Source: Telopea speciosissima (taxonomy: Eukaryota > Streptophyta > Magnoliopsida > Proteales > Proteaceae). From it: DNA of 64,000 nt. Positions within the stretch are counted from its first letter, which is position 1, and each line of letters starts with the position of its first letter. This document shows, piece by piece, positions 1-12,334 of this stretch. The translations under genes and the position numbers were made by a program. Location: contig NC_057923.1 of NCBI RefSeq assembly GCF_018873765.1, positions 7,266,413 to 7,330,412 of the forward strand, given 5' to 3'. The notes below the pieces were generated by a model. It searched no databases. It was not told the origin of the DNA and saw nothing but the letters and a program-made list of their open reading frames with translations.

Positions 1-1301
1 ATAGGTTTTGTAGGTATCCGAGGTGGCAAATCTTCAAGGCTTCACCTACTCCCTCACCTATACCCACCAAAGTCTTTTCATGTTGCACAGGTTATGGATT
101 GATTAATCTCAAATTAATTTTAATTTGGTTTTGGGTTAAAAGTTATGCAAAAAGTTTCTCAAATGATTATTAAAGAAAAGAATCTTTTTAATGAGCACAC
201 TCAATCTTTTGATGAGGAAGAGTGATGCGGTGAATCCGACCGTTGGATGATGTGTTGAATCTGAATGTTGGATGTCACGATTCACGAGAATGATTTGAGA
301 AGGTCATATATATCAAATTTTAGCCTTAAAACCAACCATTGGAACTTAGTGTCTATCTATCTACAAAATTTCAGTCTCATCCTACTTTATGCCTATTAAC
401 GATATTCTTTCCTTAATGACTGTGTAGGAAAACTAGTCATGCGTTTTGGTTAATATCGGATTTAAGTTTTCCTCGATGATGTTACATTGTGATTAGACTA
501 CGAAGTCATCATATTGGCACTCCCACCCCCTAGTATAGGGTTGAATACCATTCTCCATGCTAATTAGAAGGTTCAGATCTCTAAGGTGAGAAGATTCTTT
601 CTTCACCATGTTTGAAGGGAAATTGAGTCATTTAATAGTCATCAATGAATATGAAAAGACTAAAAAAACACAATCAACCTTATGGCTCATCCCAATGGTT
701 TGGCGCATTTGTGGATCTTGCGCAACACAGCTAAGTCCGAGAAAAAAATATGATGTTATAACCAAAATCACACAATTGTTGAAGAAAGAAGATTGAGCAT
801 TAAATGAAGTGTATGAAAAGACATAAAAAAATATAAAAATAAGTGAGAAGTGAAAACCTGACCAGCATGACTAATGCTTTATATATGAATTAAAAAAAAC
901 AATAATTTAAATATCTCTTAATATCCTCAATTTAGATAAAACATTGACAAATTTGGCAATTAAAAGTGTCCAATTGACAAACCCAATTTTGACTTGGTTT
1001 TCTGATTAGGAGATAAAGGAGAGGGTGAAAACAATTTGGAGGATAGCAGACCTTTTGCATAGCAATATAAGCATAAGCCAATAATCAAGGTTTAAGAACA
1101 TGGAAACAGACATGAAATCAAAATGGTTTTGATTCAAATCGGATCTTAATTAGCCTGGAATCATCCAGCATTGGACGGAACCCTAGAAATCGAAGAAAAA
1201 GAAACAAAGATTTTTTTTATTTTTTTTTATTTTTTATTTTTTGTAGTTTTGTTTTTTTGGGTAGAAATAAGTAGACCAATAGTCTGATATGTCAAGTAGT
1301 A
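1..1301. other. Intergenic, no gene seen
   Basis: AT-rich plant intergenic sequence. Small open frames, such as one at 608-796, have no recognisable domain, no splice-site support and no family resemblance. A T-rich tract lies near 1211-1255. I see nothing functional here. Confidence 0.6.
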
Positions 1302-1453
1302 ACAAATGAGATAGATACCCCAAGGGGTCAGCTCAGTTGGCAAAAGACCAACTCCTCAAATAAGAGGTCATGAGTTCAAACCACCTTAGGGCCTATCCCC
1401 CCCCCCTATTAAAGCTTTCCAATTCACAAAAAAAAAAACAAATGAGATAGATA
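1302..1453 (+). mobile_element. SINE (tRNA-derived) with perfect TSD
   Basis: The body is about 1318-1437. An A-box-like CAGCTCAGTTGG lies at 1329-1340 and a B-box-like GAGTTCAAACC at 1372-1382, with RNA polymerase III spacing. The element ends in an A-rich tail. It is bounded by a perfect 16-bp direct repeat, ACAAATGAGATAGATA, at 1302-1317 and 1438-1453, which is the expected target-site duplication of LINE-mediated insertion. It is a non-autonomous retroposon with no coding capacity. Confidence 0.85.
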
Positions 1454-1511
1454 TGTAACATCTAAAACTAACCCAAGGCGTGCTGATTGAAGAGTAACAA
1501 AAGGCGTAGTT

Positions 1512-1952
1512 AGGCAGTGTTTGGTAACGGCTCAAGAACGTTTTTTAAGAACAATCTTGTTTGGATAATCGATTCGTTCTTTTGGTCTTTAAGAACGAAC
1601 CGGATGAAATCTTGATGAAAAGAACGTTCTTTACAGACCGCCTCAGACATGGTCTATAAAGAACGAGAACAAATTAATTGAGCTATCTCTTTTGGTCTAC
1701 AACCGGAGACTTGATGAACTTCTTCGCCCCCCCCCCCCTATAAACAGAACAAATTAATTGAAGTTATCATCGAGAAAAAGGGAAAAATCCCGTGATTTCT
1801 TTGTTTGAAGTTCGGAGGGCTTCTTTCTTGCAATCAAGTGGGGAAGAGGAGACCGCACGCCAGAGCTTCAAGGTGAGTTCTCTCTCCTCGAGAAAGCGTG
1901 ATTTCTTTGTTGGGTTTGAAGTTCGAAGGTGAGCACACCACGAGCTTCAAGG

Positions 1953-1984
<32 letters not shown>

Positions 1985-2450
1985 TGTGGAGTTTTTTGAT
2001 GGTTTTGCAAAGCCAACATCTGACATACACGTTACTGTTACTCTCATTTTGTCTCAGGAATTGGATTACCATCACTATAATTCGAAGAAATTAGTCAAAA
2101 AAGTATGGATTTTAGGGATTTCTTGAGCAAAATTGATTTTTAGGTATGGATTTTAGGGATTTTACTGTTGCTAGATTGATTTGTATTTTAGCTACTGTTT
2201 TATATGTAATATGATGTCTGATTTTGTATAATCTATGTTGGATTTTTATTTGGGATTTGATAGGAAGAAAGGATAGTGTTCAACGGTATTTGATGTCTGA
2301 TTATGTGTGATCTGTGTTGAGATTTTGTATGACCATTTTCATTCTTGTCTTTGCCATTTTGTGCAATGTAATGTGATTTAGAAGACCAGGTTTTACCAAA
2401 CATCATTTTCGTTCTGAACACGTTCTTGAAACCATTACCAAATAGCCGTT
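1512..2450. mobile_element. Candidate DNA transposon with imperfect terminal inverted repeats
   Basis: The left end reads GTGTTTGGTAACGG then TCAAGAACGTT. The right end, read in reverse complement, gives ATTTGGTAATGG then TTCAAGAACGTG, so about 35 bp form an imperfect inverted pair. The interior holds a CT-repeat tract (1952-1973) and several GAACG-rich segments but no transposase reading frame. I could not define a clean target-site duplication, so superfamily and exact ends are uncertain. It could be a hAT-like or other non-autonomous element. Confidence 0.45.
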
Positions 2451-2692
2451 TTCATACATAGAATGACATTCCAGACTAGAAATGCCAAAGAACTGTTCTG
2501 ATCAAGAACGGCCATTCTTTACTCAATTACTATATTTCCATAACAAAACAAAACACATCTTGCCCGTTGGCCCCTTCCCTTACAATTCAAAAAAATATAA
2601 ACAAATGGAAATACAGTTAGGTGCCTCATCATTCCGTCTGTATAAAAGCTCGTCACAATACATTGGCAATTATTGTAAATATATATATATAA

Positions 2693-2888
2693 CTAATTAT
2701 TAAATTCCACATACTCTTGCGCGTTTCGTAGAGTTCATGAAGCCCATAAAAGAAAAGAATTTTTTTTTCCCTTATCTTTACTGTTTACACTCCATGACTA
2801 CCAAGATATCCAACTCAGGGAAAGAAAGAGAGAGAGGAGCGGAAATAAAATCATAAGACTTTGGGATGGAATCACAGAGAAAAGCGCT

Positions 2889-2923
<35 letters not shown>

Positions 2924-3793
2924 AAAAGTGAAGGTCACGAACAACGTCATCTTCGAAATCATTCCACAGAAAGAGAGAGTCTCTCTCGCTCTCTCTGCTG
3001 TGAGTGGTGAGTGGTGCTCATAGTCTCCTCCACCATTAATATCGTCGCGTGGATTTCAGCGTTTTCAAACCGCCATTCATAGGCGCGCAAAAAAGCATCT
3101 CATGAAGAAAGAAAAAAATGGTAATTCACTGGATTGATCAATCTCTACAACTCGAAGTTTGAGATTCCAATACCATACGATCTTCTCTACAGAATCGCGG
3201 TTTTGTTCTTTTTATGCAAACTCTTTTCCAGCTCGATGTCCTCGGATCCACTGTCTCTCCGGATTTAGATACGTAGGTAGGCCTCTAATTTTCCTAAAGG
3301 AAATCATCTTGTATCAGTGCCGGATGGGTGCATGGCCATTACTGTAGGGACATTTCCTGATGATTTTAGGCATTCAAAGTAGAAATTCCTCTGCTTTTTG
3401 GTCCATAAGGAAGGAACGATTTCTAAGTTTTTATTGTTGTACTTGATTCAGTATTTGATCGTTTTTCCATGTTCTACTTGTAGTTCTCCTTTCTATAAGA
3501 ATATTGAGAATTGTTTTGATTGTAATGATTTTCACAATTTTTGAGGGAAATTGAGATCAAAGGTGATTGGAAAGTTAGGATCCTATGCAATTCGGTGTTT
3601 GAGACTGAGTGCTTGAGAACTTTGTTGGAGCTGCTGTTCCCGTTTTGAAAGGAACAGTTCCCTGTAAAGACGAACATTCGGAGGCCAACCGCTCCCTTAA
3701 CCCCTTTATATATCATATAAAAAGCCTCCGCTTTAACATGCGGGTAGCTCTTCATAAAGGAAGAAGGAACGTGGAAAAACAACGAAGGAAACC
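2693..3793 (+). promoter_or_regulatory. Upstream and 5' leader region of MYB copy A
   Basis: About 1.1 kb before the MYB start codon. It contains a GA microsatellite at about 2893-2920 and further CT/GA-rich tracts near 2980, as is common in plant promoters and 5' UTRs. The same layout recurs in copy B. No TATA box or transcription start can be fixed by eye, and small ORFs here have no support. Confidence 0.4.
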
Positions 3794-6700
3794 ATGCGGA
3801 ATATGAAGCTCCATGACGCTCCCAAGCCTGAGACCACCAAACAGAAGGAGCGTCACATCGTTACCTGGACCCAAGAGGTTCCATCTTACTTCCTCTGTTT
3901 CATATTTCTTCTCATTTTCATTTACTTAAGCTCCTTTCTGTATCTAACATGGAATATCTCAAATGCAGGAAGATGATATTCTTCGGGAGCAAATTAGCCT
4001 CAATGGAACTGAAAAGTAAGAGTTTTGCTTCATCTATACTCTGTCTCTCTACTTACTGGTTTAAGAACAATACTCTGTTCTCTGTTTTATGGATGGTTCG
4101 AGCTCAAATCTTTGGTGGTCGCGTTCTTGAGTGCAGCTGGACGATAATTGCAGCTAAATTCAAGGATAAAACAACCAGACAATGCAGAAGAAGGTCGTTC
4201 ATTCATAGGAGATATTTCATTTACCTTTGGGTCCTCGCCATTTTCTGTGACTCTGTTTATGCTGATTCCGTTATAAACAATGATTCTACAGATGGTACAC
4301 TTACTTGAATTCAGAATGCAAGAAAGGAGGATGGTCACCAGAAGAAGACATGATCTTATGCGAGGTAATTGAGGCTCTAACCTTTGCTTATAGGAACTTC
4401 TATACAAGGTCACTAATATCACAGCTCATAAAAATACCTTATTCCTGTGAGTTTCAGAACTCCAGAATATGATTCTTCTCTTCTAGGGTGAGATTTCATT
4501 TCTATAAGGGTGATGCCCAAATGTGATCCATGTGTGGCAACTTTTTGCATGGAGTAACTTGTTTGGTGGGTTGACAAGGTTTTTTAACCTTTTGGGGACT
4601 CCTCCAGTGAAATGGGTTGCTCTGTTCCGTCCAACTGATTGTTCCAAATAGTTTGTAAACCATTAAACGTGGTTGTGATCTCATTGCCTAGAAATGATCT
4701 GCAGGCCCAGAAGATATTCGGTAATAGATGGACTGAAATAGCCAAGGTGGTTTCAGGAAGGTAATTAAGCCCCCTTTGTGGTATTCGATATATAATTCCT
4801 TGTTTCTTTCACTACTAACGTATTAGATGACTGACTCTGAATCTCTGCTAATGCAGAACGGATAATGCAGTGAAAAACCGATTCGCCACCTTGTGCAAGA
4901 AAAGAGCGAAATGTGAAGCCTTATCGAAGGAGAACAACATTTCATGTATAAACCCAAACAATAAGAGAGTAATACTTCAAAATGGGTTTGTAATGAGTGA
5001 TTCATCTGATTCCACTCCACCCCTTAAGAAGATGAGGTACAGTGGAGAAACTTTTCCATGTGTATGTCAACAAGAAAACCATGCTTTACATATGACACTC
5101 TTAAGTTGTTATGTAGGACCCAAATCTTGGATCTGACCAAAAACTGTATCACCAAAGGAGGAACTTTGAGGGAATGCTCAGAGAATCACCCGCTGAGAGC
5201 TCCCTTTGCAGTATTGCTTCAAAACTCCCACAATGTTGGCACCTTGGCAGCTCAGCAGCAAGTCAGCAACAACACCAAAGTAGCCTTTAATGATGGTAAA
5301 CCACCTCTCAAACCTGTGTTTGTATAAGTACAAAAGAAAAAGATATTTCTGTAATATACATTATAAATCTTACATGGAAGGCTGAAACATTGAACGAGAA
5401 TGGACATATATGCTTTGAAAATCACAGTGAAAGAGTATAACATTAGTGGAAGACAGGTTCACCTGACCAGGCCAAAGTTTCCCCACTGTATTTTTTGTTT
5501 TTTTTTTGGGTCCATTATCCCTTCCTTTCTTGTTATCTTCTTCCTCTTAATAGAACACTATCATTTCCTTCAAGAGAAGTTAACACAATTTCCCCTTCTG
5601 ATCAATGGCAGCTGAAGATAACAAGGTCCGGGGAACATTTCTTAAAAGGGATGATCCAAAGGTCACTGCTTTGATGCAGCAAGCAGAACTGCTCAGCTCG
5701 CTTGCACTGAAAGTTAACACAGATAACACCAACCAGAGTCTTGAAAATGCCTGGAAGGTGAGGAAAATAATCGTACTGGCTCAGATTTCCAAGCGGAGGT
5801 ACTGGATGTAATTCTTTAGTAATGGTCTACCAACAGTCCACTACCACATCTAGTCCATGCATCACATATCTAATACAGTGGCCAGGAAATTCTAAGGCCC
5901 AAAGATCAATATATTTGACTAGGCCTTGGACCTCTTGGGCTTAGAGGTCAACAGTCCAAGCAGTCAAATGGCAAAAGTCTAAGCTAAATGAACAGGAAAA
6001 TCGTGCTTGGAAGTCCCTGGACTGAGCAATTCTAAGCAGACCAACCTAGGGTTGGCTCAGGAGAAAAAGAAAAACTACAGATAGCAAAATTTTGACTGTC
6101 CAATTTAACCGATTCTGTCCAACCCAGCAAAAAGCAAGTTTGAACAAGAATACTATTGAATTATTTATCCACCCGTGTCCCCCTTTAGATAGTCCGCCAT
6201 GTTAGAGCTCCTGTTTGATATACCTATTGTTTCCTCCCTTTCCTACAAGGTCGGCCCTTTAGAGGAAACGGTTTCTACATGGTATCAGAGCAGGCAGGGG
6301 TCACGGTATCGAGTCCCCTTGGGAGCGGGCAGGTGTTGAATTATTTTTCCACCCGTGTCCCCCTTTGGATAGTCCGCCGTGTTAGAGCTCCTGTTTGATA
6401 TACATATTGTTTCCTCCCTTTCCTACAAGGTCGGCCTTTTAGAGGAATCGGTTTCTACAAATACCTTTTCCAAATAAACCAGGTCAAGTTTAGTTAGACA
6501 ATACGGATATATGACACTGTTTGTCTGAATTTGAAATACTAACATATGAAACATAATAAGATTATATAGGTTAAAATATGGGTATTATCTTGATAAGAGT
6601 TTTGTCATTTGACCATCAGGTTTTGAGTTCAAATATACTCAATAACAATAGTTTGTACAATAAATTATATAAATACGATATTTGAGGAAAACCATGTCAG

Positions 6701-9700
6701 ATATGGACATCCCACAATGAAACCAGGGTCAGACATGGGTATTTGTCCTTGTTTGCAATCTGTATTAGAAACCGGTCCGGATTGGACAAATAGGCAACCA
6801 GCCATACATGATGCATCATTTGACCTGGACCAAGATTAGTCAGATTAGGGAAGGTAATGAATAGGTTAAATGAGAACCATGTCCCAGCCAGCCCCCTCAA
6901 GACTAGGTTACAGTTTGGATTGGACTTTAAAAAAATAAAACAATGGGCCACACCCTGCCAGACTTCATGTCAGCCTGCAGAGGCCCTGATGCAGTACAGG
7001 TATGCACATAGGAGGAAGAAGGGAGGCTAGCAGACCATGGTTAAGTTCCTAGGCCAGAACCAGGCCCATAACAGTGGCCACAGTTCTGGTTCTGGTCCTT
7101 AAGGTCAGGCTGTGTGGACCAAACTTGGGTCTCGCATGGCCTAGTGTAGGTCCCATGAGGACAGATGGCATGGGAAAGAATGGGAGCAGCCAAGATCTTT
7201 TTGGAGTTACTAATTACTTGGTTTCTGTTTTCAGGTAATAGCTACTTAGTGAATATATTAAGCTAAGTAGGAGTTTCTATTTTGGATTACTCTATATCTA
7301 TTGTAATTGTTTTCTTTTTTTTATTTGCTTTGCAGCCAAGCTACTCCCCACGCTCAAGGGCGTTTCTTTTCCTTGTAATGCTCCATTGCTTATTATAAAT
7401 AAAGAGGTAGGGCTACTACAGCCCACGATTTTGGTTGTTTGATAATTCTTGCGCCATGAGAGGATGTGCTGTGGTGAATCAGTCACAGCCAAGGTGGTGA
7501 AGCCTTGGAGGGAGGGTGGTGGAGCCCAACCACAGGCCATAGGTGGTGACGCCTATTGGTCATGTCTTCTTCTTCCTTTCTTCCTCTTCTCCTTGTTCTT
7601 TCTTCCATTGATTCTGTCAGATTTTTTCCAGAAGGTGAATCACTTCTACCGAGGCCATCCTCTAAGTGTTCTCTCACTTTTATTTTGAATATTTTTTATT
7701 ATTCTACCATTCCTATTTTCCATAAAAGTTTCTGCAGGTTTCCAGTAAAGAACCATCCCCCACAGTTTCTGTTTCTTTACTTTCTTTTCCTATTTTAGTT
7801 GTCATCTAACATCCCTCGATTCCTAGGGTTGCTAGCTTTCTTCTCTGTCTTTTCCATCCATCCCCTATTGTTCTAACAATTTTTTTGTCACTATTTACAT
7901 ACTGATCTGCAGGTCAGAGTTCTCTGTTCTGTTGTTTTTTCTAATTCTGGCTGCAGGGATTCAAACTGACATTCTAGTCAATCCAGACCTTGGATCGACC
8001 TCATCTTTTGATATAGCCTTCTTCCCTGCTAGTACTATATCTGATCATAATTTGAGGATCATCAGACCCATCTGACCGTTGAATCCTGGATTATTTGACT
8101 TTCTCTATTCTGCCATATTGTGTACTTACTTGGATTGCTGTGTTTCTGTCCTGTGGGTATTGTGTTCTATAATCTTATCTTATCCACCCAAGAGCATATC
8201 AGGCCCTGTCCTGTTGCCTTATGAAATGGGTAAGCCCCCCATATCTGTTTCATGGGGTGGAGTGGGTCCTGGTTGAGCAATGTTTTAAATGGGTCGGGTC
8301 GAATATTGGATAAACTCCACCCCCATTGCTGCCCCTGGTCAGAACTTTTGCAAATTCCCTGCCCAACACCCAGTCCAACTATTCCACTAGGACACAGTTA
8401 AAAATCAACCTGTTAACTCTAATCATCATACCTAATACATTTACACCATCAATAACCTGAGTTGATTTCAGGGAAATTTGCAAAAAGGTGGCAATGATCA
8501 ATTGATCATTACGTAGGTTGACTTGATTATGATATCTTCAAGCTAGAAATATAGAATGACCAAAACAACCCATAGATCTATGTGCCACATGTGTTGGTAG
8601 GCTGTTGGTCGAGTGTTCTCAGGGTCTGTGGAATGAGTATCTTAGTTTTGCAGTTTCCTTGTAAAGAACATCAACAAGATGGAACCAGAATTTGCAAGTT
8701 CCCTAATATCATTTTTTAATTTTCAGGAACTGCAAGATTTCTTAAACCAAAACAAAGATAGCAATCTGCTAAACTACAGAATCTCAGAAACGGATTTTCT
8801 ACTCGATGATTACAGAGACTTGGCAGGGGAATTAGCCCGCGGTAATATGGGAAGTCAACCATCATGGAGGTAGTAATAGCATAAAAATATGCTGATGTAA
8901 GTAGCTTATGACAATTTATGAGGTCTAACTGGTTTCAATTATGTAGGCAACACGATTTATATGAGGAGTCTCCAGGCAGTTCTGGATACAGCACAGGATC
9001 AACTCTCCAGTCCCATACAGCAGCTGATAAAACAGAACATCAAGCTGAAGTATGTTCACTGCACCAGGATAATATTTGTACGCAACAGATAGCTCATACA
9101 AGAGAAGTACAGAATGATCTTAGTGGTTGTGATGATGGGATTTCTATAAGCAATACTCAAGGTAATCAAATATCACATACCTATGAATTTGTTTATTATT
9201 CTGATCCTCTGTTGGATTTCACAAGAGGTTATCTGGTTTGTTATGGAAAAGTTAAATCTATCCCATTGCAGCAGAAATCTTCCTCTCTCATGAAGACTCA
9301 AAAGAAAACGGAGTCATGCATGTCTTGTCAAACACAGAGTTCAGTTCCCCTCTCCAAGTAACTCCACTGTTCCGATCATTGGCACCAGAGATCCTGAGCC
9401 CCAAATTCTCAGAAAGTGTAAGTTTTTTGGATACCAAGTCTTCTAACCATCATGTTATCAGCTTTCTAGGGTTATGATCTCTAATAAAATATTTACAAAC
9501 TAGGTCCATGTTACAATTCCTGCCCACTTAAAAGTGGTGAGGAGAAAAAGAGAAAACCTGATAGTTTACTTTTATAATAACATCACTAAACAGTCCATGC
9601 ATCTTCATGCTATGAAGCTTCATTGCATGGCATGAGACTTGATAGGAGAAACGAACAACACAGAATCTCAAGAAATGTAGTCAGTGTTATAGAAAGCAAA

Positions 9701-10326
9701 ACCTTCACTAGAAGCTCCATTAATGTTGATACCTAGCCATGAGAGTTTTTGAAATTGTGTGGCCCTATACAAATTTAGAGTCACCTAATGTTTTGTGGCC
9801 ACATAATTCAAAATAAAGTTCTCAGAGAACTAGAACTAAAAAAGATAATCTTGTGAACCTGTTTAAATTAAGAATTTATTTATTATGTTTAACAGTGTGA
9901 AATTTCAAACCCCCCCTCCCCCACGAAAAAGAAGAAAGAGGATTTTAAACAACTTATGAAGCTGTATTAATGTTGATACCTAATAGACGTTGATGATTTG
10001 AAAGCTTATGACCTGCTATGAACTTTTCCATCTACTTTGCCAATATTTCGAGAGGTTCTACAGCCTCACCTCACTACTTGTCTTTTAAGACACTGCAAAT
10101 AAGTGGAATTTTTTTCCATTAATGTTAGAACGCCATGATTTCAAGGTTAAAATTTTTCCTTCTAATATTAGAATTATGATGCAAGACTGACTATGTTTTT
10201 GAACACATTATGCAGGAGAGGAACTTCCTACTGAAGACACTTGGTTTGGGTTCCCCACCTCCTCACCATAGCACCAACCCATCCCAACCACCTCCTTGCA
10301 GAAGGGCACTCCTCCATAGTCTCTGA
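3794..10326 (+). CDS. FLP: R2R3-MYB transcription factor, FOUR LIPS/MYB88 type (copy A, intact)
   Basis: Twelve exons: 3794-3877, 3969-4015, 4137-4193, 4292-4364, 4705-4760, 4857-5036, 5117-5295, 5612-5757, 8727-8869, 8947-9161, 9272-9417, 10216-10326. They total 1437 nt, one open frame of 478 aa, with GT-AG junctions throughout. The R2 repeat (about residues 19-68) has W25, W45 and W64; R3 (about 69-120) has W77, W96 and F115. Distinctive FLP/MYB88 signatures are ERHIVTW before R2, KNRF.TLCKKRAK after R3, LMQQAELLSSLALKVN, and a C-terminal VTPLFRSL...SERNFLLKTLG block ending in LLHSL. The family acts in the nucleus, limiting divisions of guard mother cells in the stomatal lineage and acting in root gravitropism. 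The frame depends on an 80-nt intron at 5037-5116. Length is close to Arabidopsis MYB88. FLP versus MYB88 orthology cannot be separated by eye. Confidence 0.92.
6149..6464 (+). mobile_element. Miniature LTR retrotransposon (TRIM/SMART-like), 306 bp
   Basis: Complete element inside MYB intron 8. The 5' LTR is 6154-6279 (126 bp) and the 3' LTR 6334-6459 (126 bp), with seven differences between them by eye. The 54-bp interior starts with TGGTATCAGAGC at 6280-6291, the primer-binding site for initiator tRNA-Met, and ends in a purine-rich GGGAGCGGGCAGG. The 3' LTR is TG...CA; the 5' LTR begins TA. A 5-bp TSD, AATAC, flanks it at 6149-6153 and 6460-6464. Copy B of the duplication has a single AATAC at this point, an intact empty site (near 23310). 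No coding capacity. Confidence 0.95.
7140..8290 (+). repeat. Dispersed LTR-like repeat in MYB intron 8
   Basis: This part of intron 8 contains an AATAAA-type signal followed by CCCACGATTTTGG and a G-rich GCCAAGGTGGTGAAGCCTTGG block. A similar arrangement recurs at about 61640-62390 outside the gene, so it looks like an old repeat, possibly LTR-derived, rather than unique intron sequence. It is present in both duplication copies (B about 24000-25130) and therefore predates the duplication. Boundaries are not resolved. Confidence 0.4.
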
Positions 10327-11440
10327 CCAACTGCTCCAAATTTCATAGTGAATTTGTGCCCTAGACTATTCTCAGAATTTTAGCATGTCATGAGGTTTTG
10401 ACTTCATTCTTCTACTTCCCAGTTCCATTTCATTACACTTCAAAAGTGTGCTTGAGAATGTGCTAGTACATCCTCTATGCATCCCAACATACCTGCCCAA
10501 GCTTACAGTTACACTAGCAGAGTTCAAAACTTGCATTGAACTTTCCCATTGTTTGTTGAGTTGCACCATTTTTCCGTTCTTTCTTCTCAAAAGATGTGAT
10601 CTGGTCATTGTTTTCAGCCCCAGTTTTTGGTATTTAATTTGTCATTTGTACAGAATCTGCAGTACAAAACCCTAGCTCCTTTCAGAGTGTAATTAAACGT
10701 CGGCAGTTTGGCATCTCTCATATAAATAGCAGGAAAAAAAGAAGAGCTAAGAAGGATCAACCAGTTGTACGGGATACCTATAGATTTGATTTTGGTGTGG
10801 ATAGGGTATAGAATAAGAGTTTTGTTCTTTTTGAGTTTTCCTTACGGATGTAATGTATTGAATGTAAACCTTCAAAGGTTTGAGAGCATAATGTGTTATG
10901 GGCTTTGTATGTTCAAATGTTTTTCTGTTATCTGTCTTCTATTTCTGGGATTCTATTTCATGAGTAGGGAAACAAATATGAACCAAAAAAGAAAATCGGA
11001 GAAAGAAAACACTGAGAAATCACGAAGTAAAATGAATGAAATAACAGAATACCTAAATTGAGAAAAAGGAAAATTACCAGCAGAAATGTATTATGAATTT
11101 CTCTCTTCCATCTTCGAAGAAGAAAGAAACAAATAGGAGAAAGAGAAGGGAAAGGTGGTTAGTTCACTTACAGCTACTGTGGACTTACGACCATGGTTTT
11201 GTTGGGAAATCTCTATCTCCATCTCACCCTTCCTTCCCGCTGTTTTCCTTGCGGTGATTGCTAATGGAGAACAGTTCTGAGAAATCTGCAATTAAGGTTC
11301 GATCATTCAAGGAAGGAAGGCGACCAGTGTCATTATGAAGAACACAAAAGCTTTAGGTGAAAAGTTCGAGTTTTCATTTTAATGGTGGAGTCCTGGGAGG
11401 GAAGCCAACACAAAATAAAGCGCATTCTCGGGTAAAGTTT
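10327..11440 (+). other. 3' flank of MYB copy A
   Basis: Contains the probable 3' UTR and spacer. Small ORFs on both strands (for example 10765-11061 and 11091-11291) recur in copy B, but only as part of the duplicated block, and none resembles a known protein. No separate gene is supported. Confidence 0.5.
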
Positions 11441-12334
11441 TAACAACATGGAACAAGTTACTACTAATTTTTTGCCATTTTTTTTTGTGGAAATTACATT
11501 CCCCTCCCTGTACTTTGCCTAAATGTCACTCCCCTCCCCTACATATTGACTATTGAAACTCCCCTCTCGTAAGTTTAAAAGATTCTGTCATTTTAATCTA
11601 TTCCATGAAAAAACATTATTAAGTGATGACATCAGCCTTAATATATTTATTTAAACTCAAAATGCCCTTCTGTAGTGTGATGTTCCAATATGTTCTTCTT
11701 CGTTCATTTGAACACTCTCTTCTCCATTATAATCAGACCTTGGAAGCACTCTCCGGTGAGAATCTTCCTTATCCAAACATCCCTCGTCTCCGACGACCTA
11801 CGAGCTTAACATCCCTTATTTTGTACTCTCTTTGGCAACCTACGAGCTTCGGAAGTTGCCTGTGGTGCTTTGTGTCCCCCCTGCGAGCTACAAATCGTTT
11901 AAGTTGAGGTGAAGATCTTGATCTCTAGCCAAAAACCCTAGGAGCTAAGAAGGTTGGCAAAGCTTATTGAGGGTCATTGTTATCCACAAAAAATGATAAA
12001 CAACATAAATTAGAATTTGATCAATAAAGGAACCTGGTTAATGGAAGGGAAAGAAAGATGGATCGGCTTGTGCAATCCCAAAAAAAGGAACCTGGATGTG
12101 ATCTCTTGGTCCTCTTCCTATTCTCTGCAGGATTGGAGGAGTCCACGTGGCACACAATGGAAGCCGCACTGCCACTACACCGCCAAATCTTGCACTGTAG
12201 AGGATCTTTATCCATTATTTAGTCCTTATTACTGATGGGAGCTTTAAGAAGGAGCTTTAAGAAGGAAACAAACGAGATTGGTTGGGCATCAATTTTATCC
12301 TAAGAACATAAGGATTATATTTTTTTGGGAAAAT

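Noticed and set aside
2893-2920. GA repeat blocks as a possible regulatory or CRISPR-like array
   Set aside because: Simple microsatellites; no repeat-spacer structure anywhere in the window.
4087-4422. 111-aa minus-strand ORF antisense to MYB exons 3-4
   Set aside because: Antisense shadow of MYB exons and introns; no independent evidence.
10765-11061. 98-aa ORF repeated in both duplication copies (also 27570-27866)
   Set aside because: Conserved only because the block was duplicated; no splice context, start signal or family resemblance.
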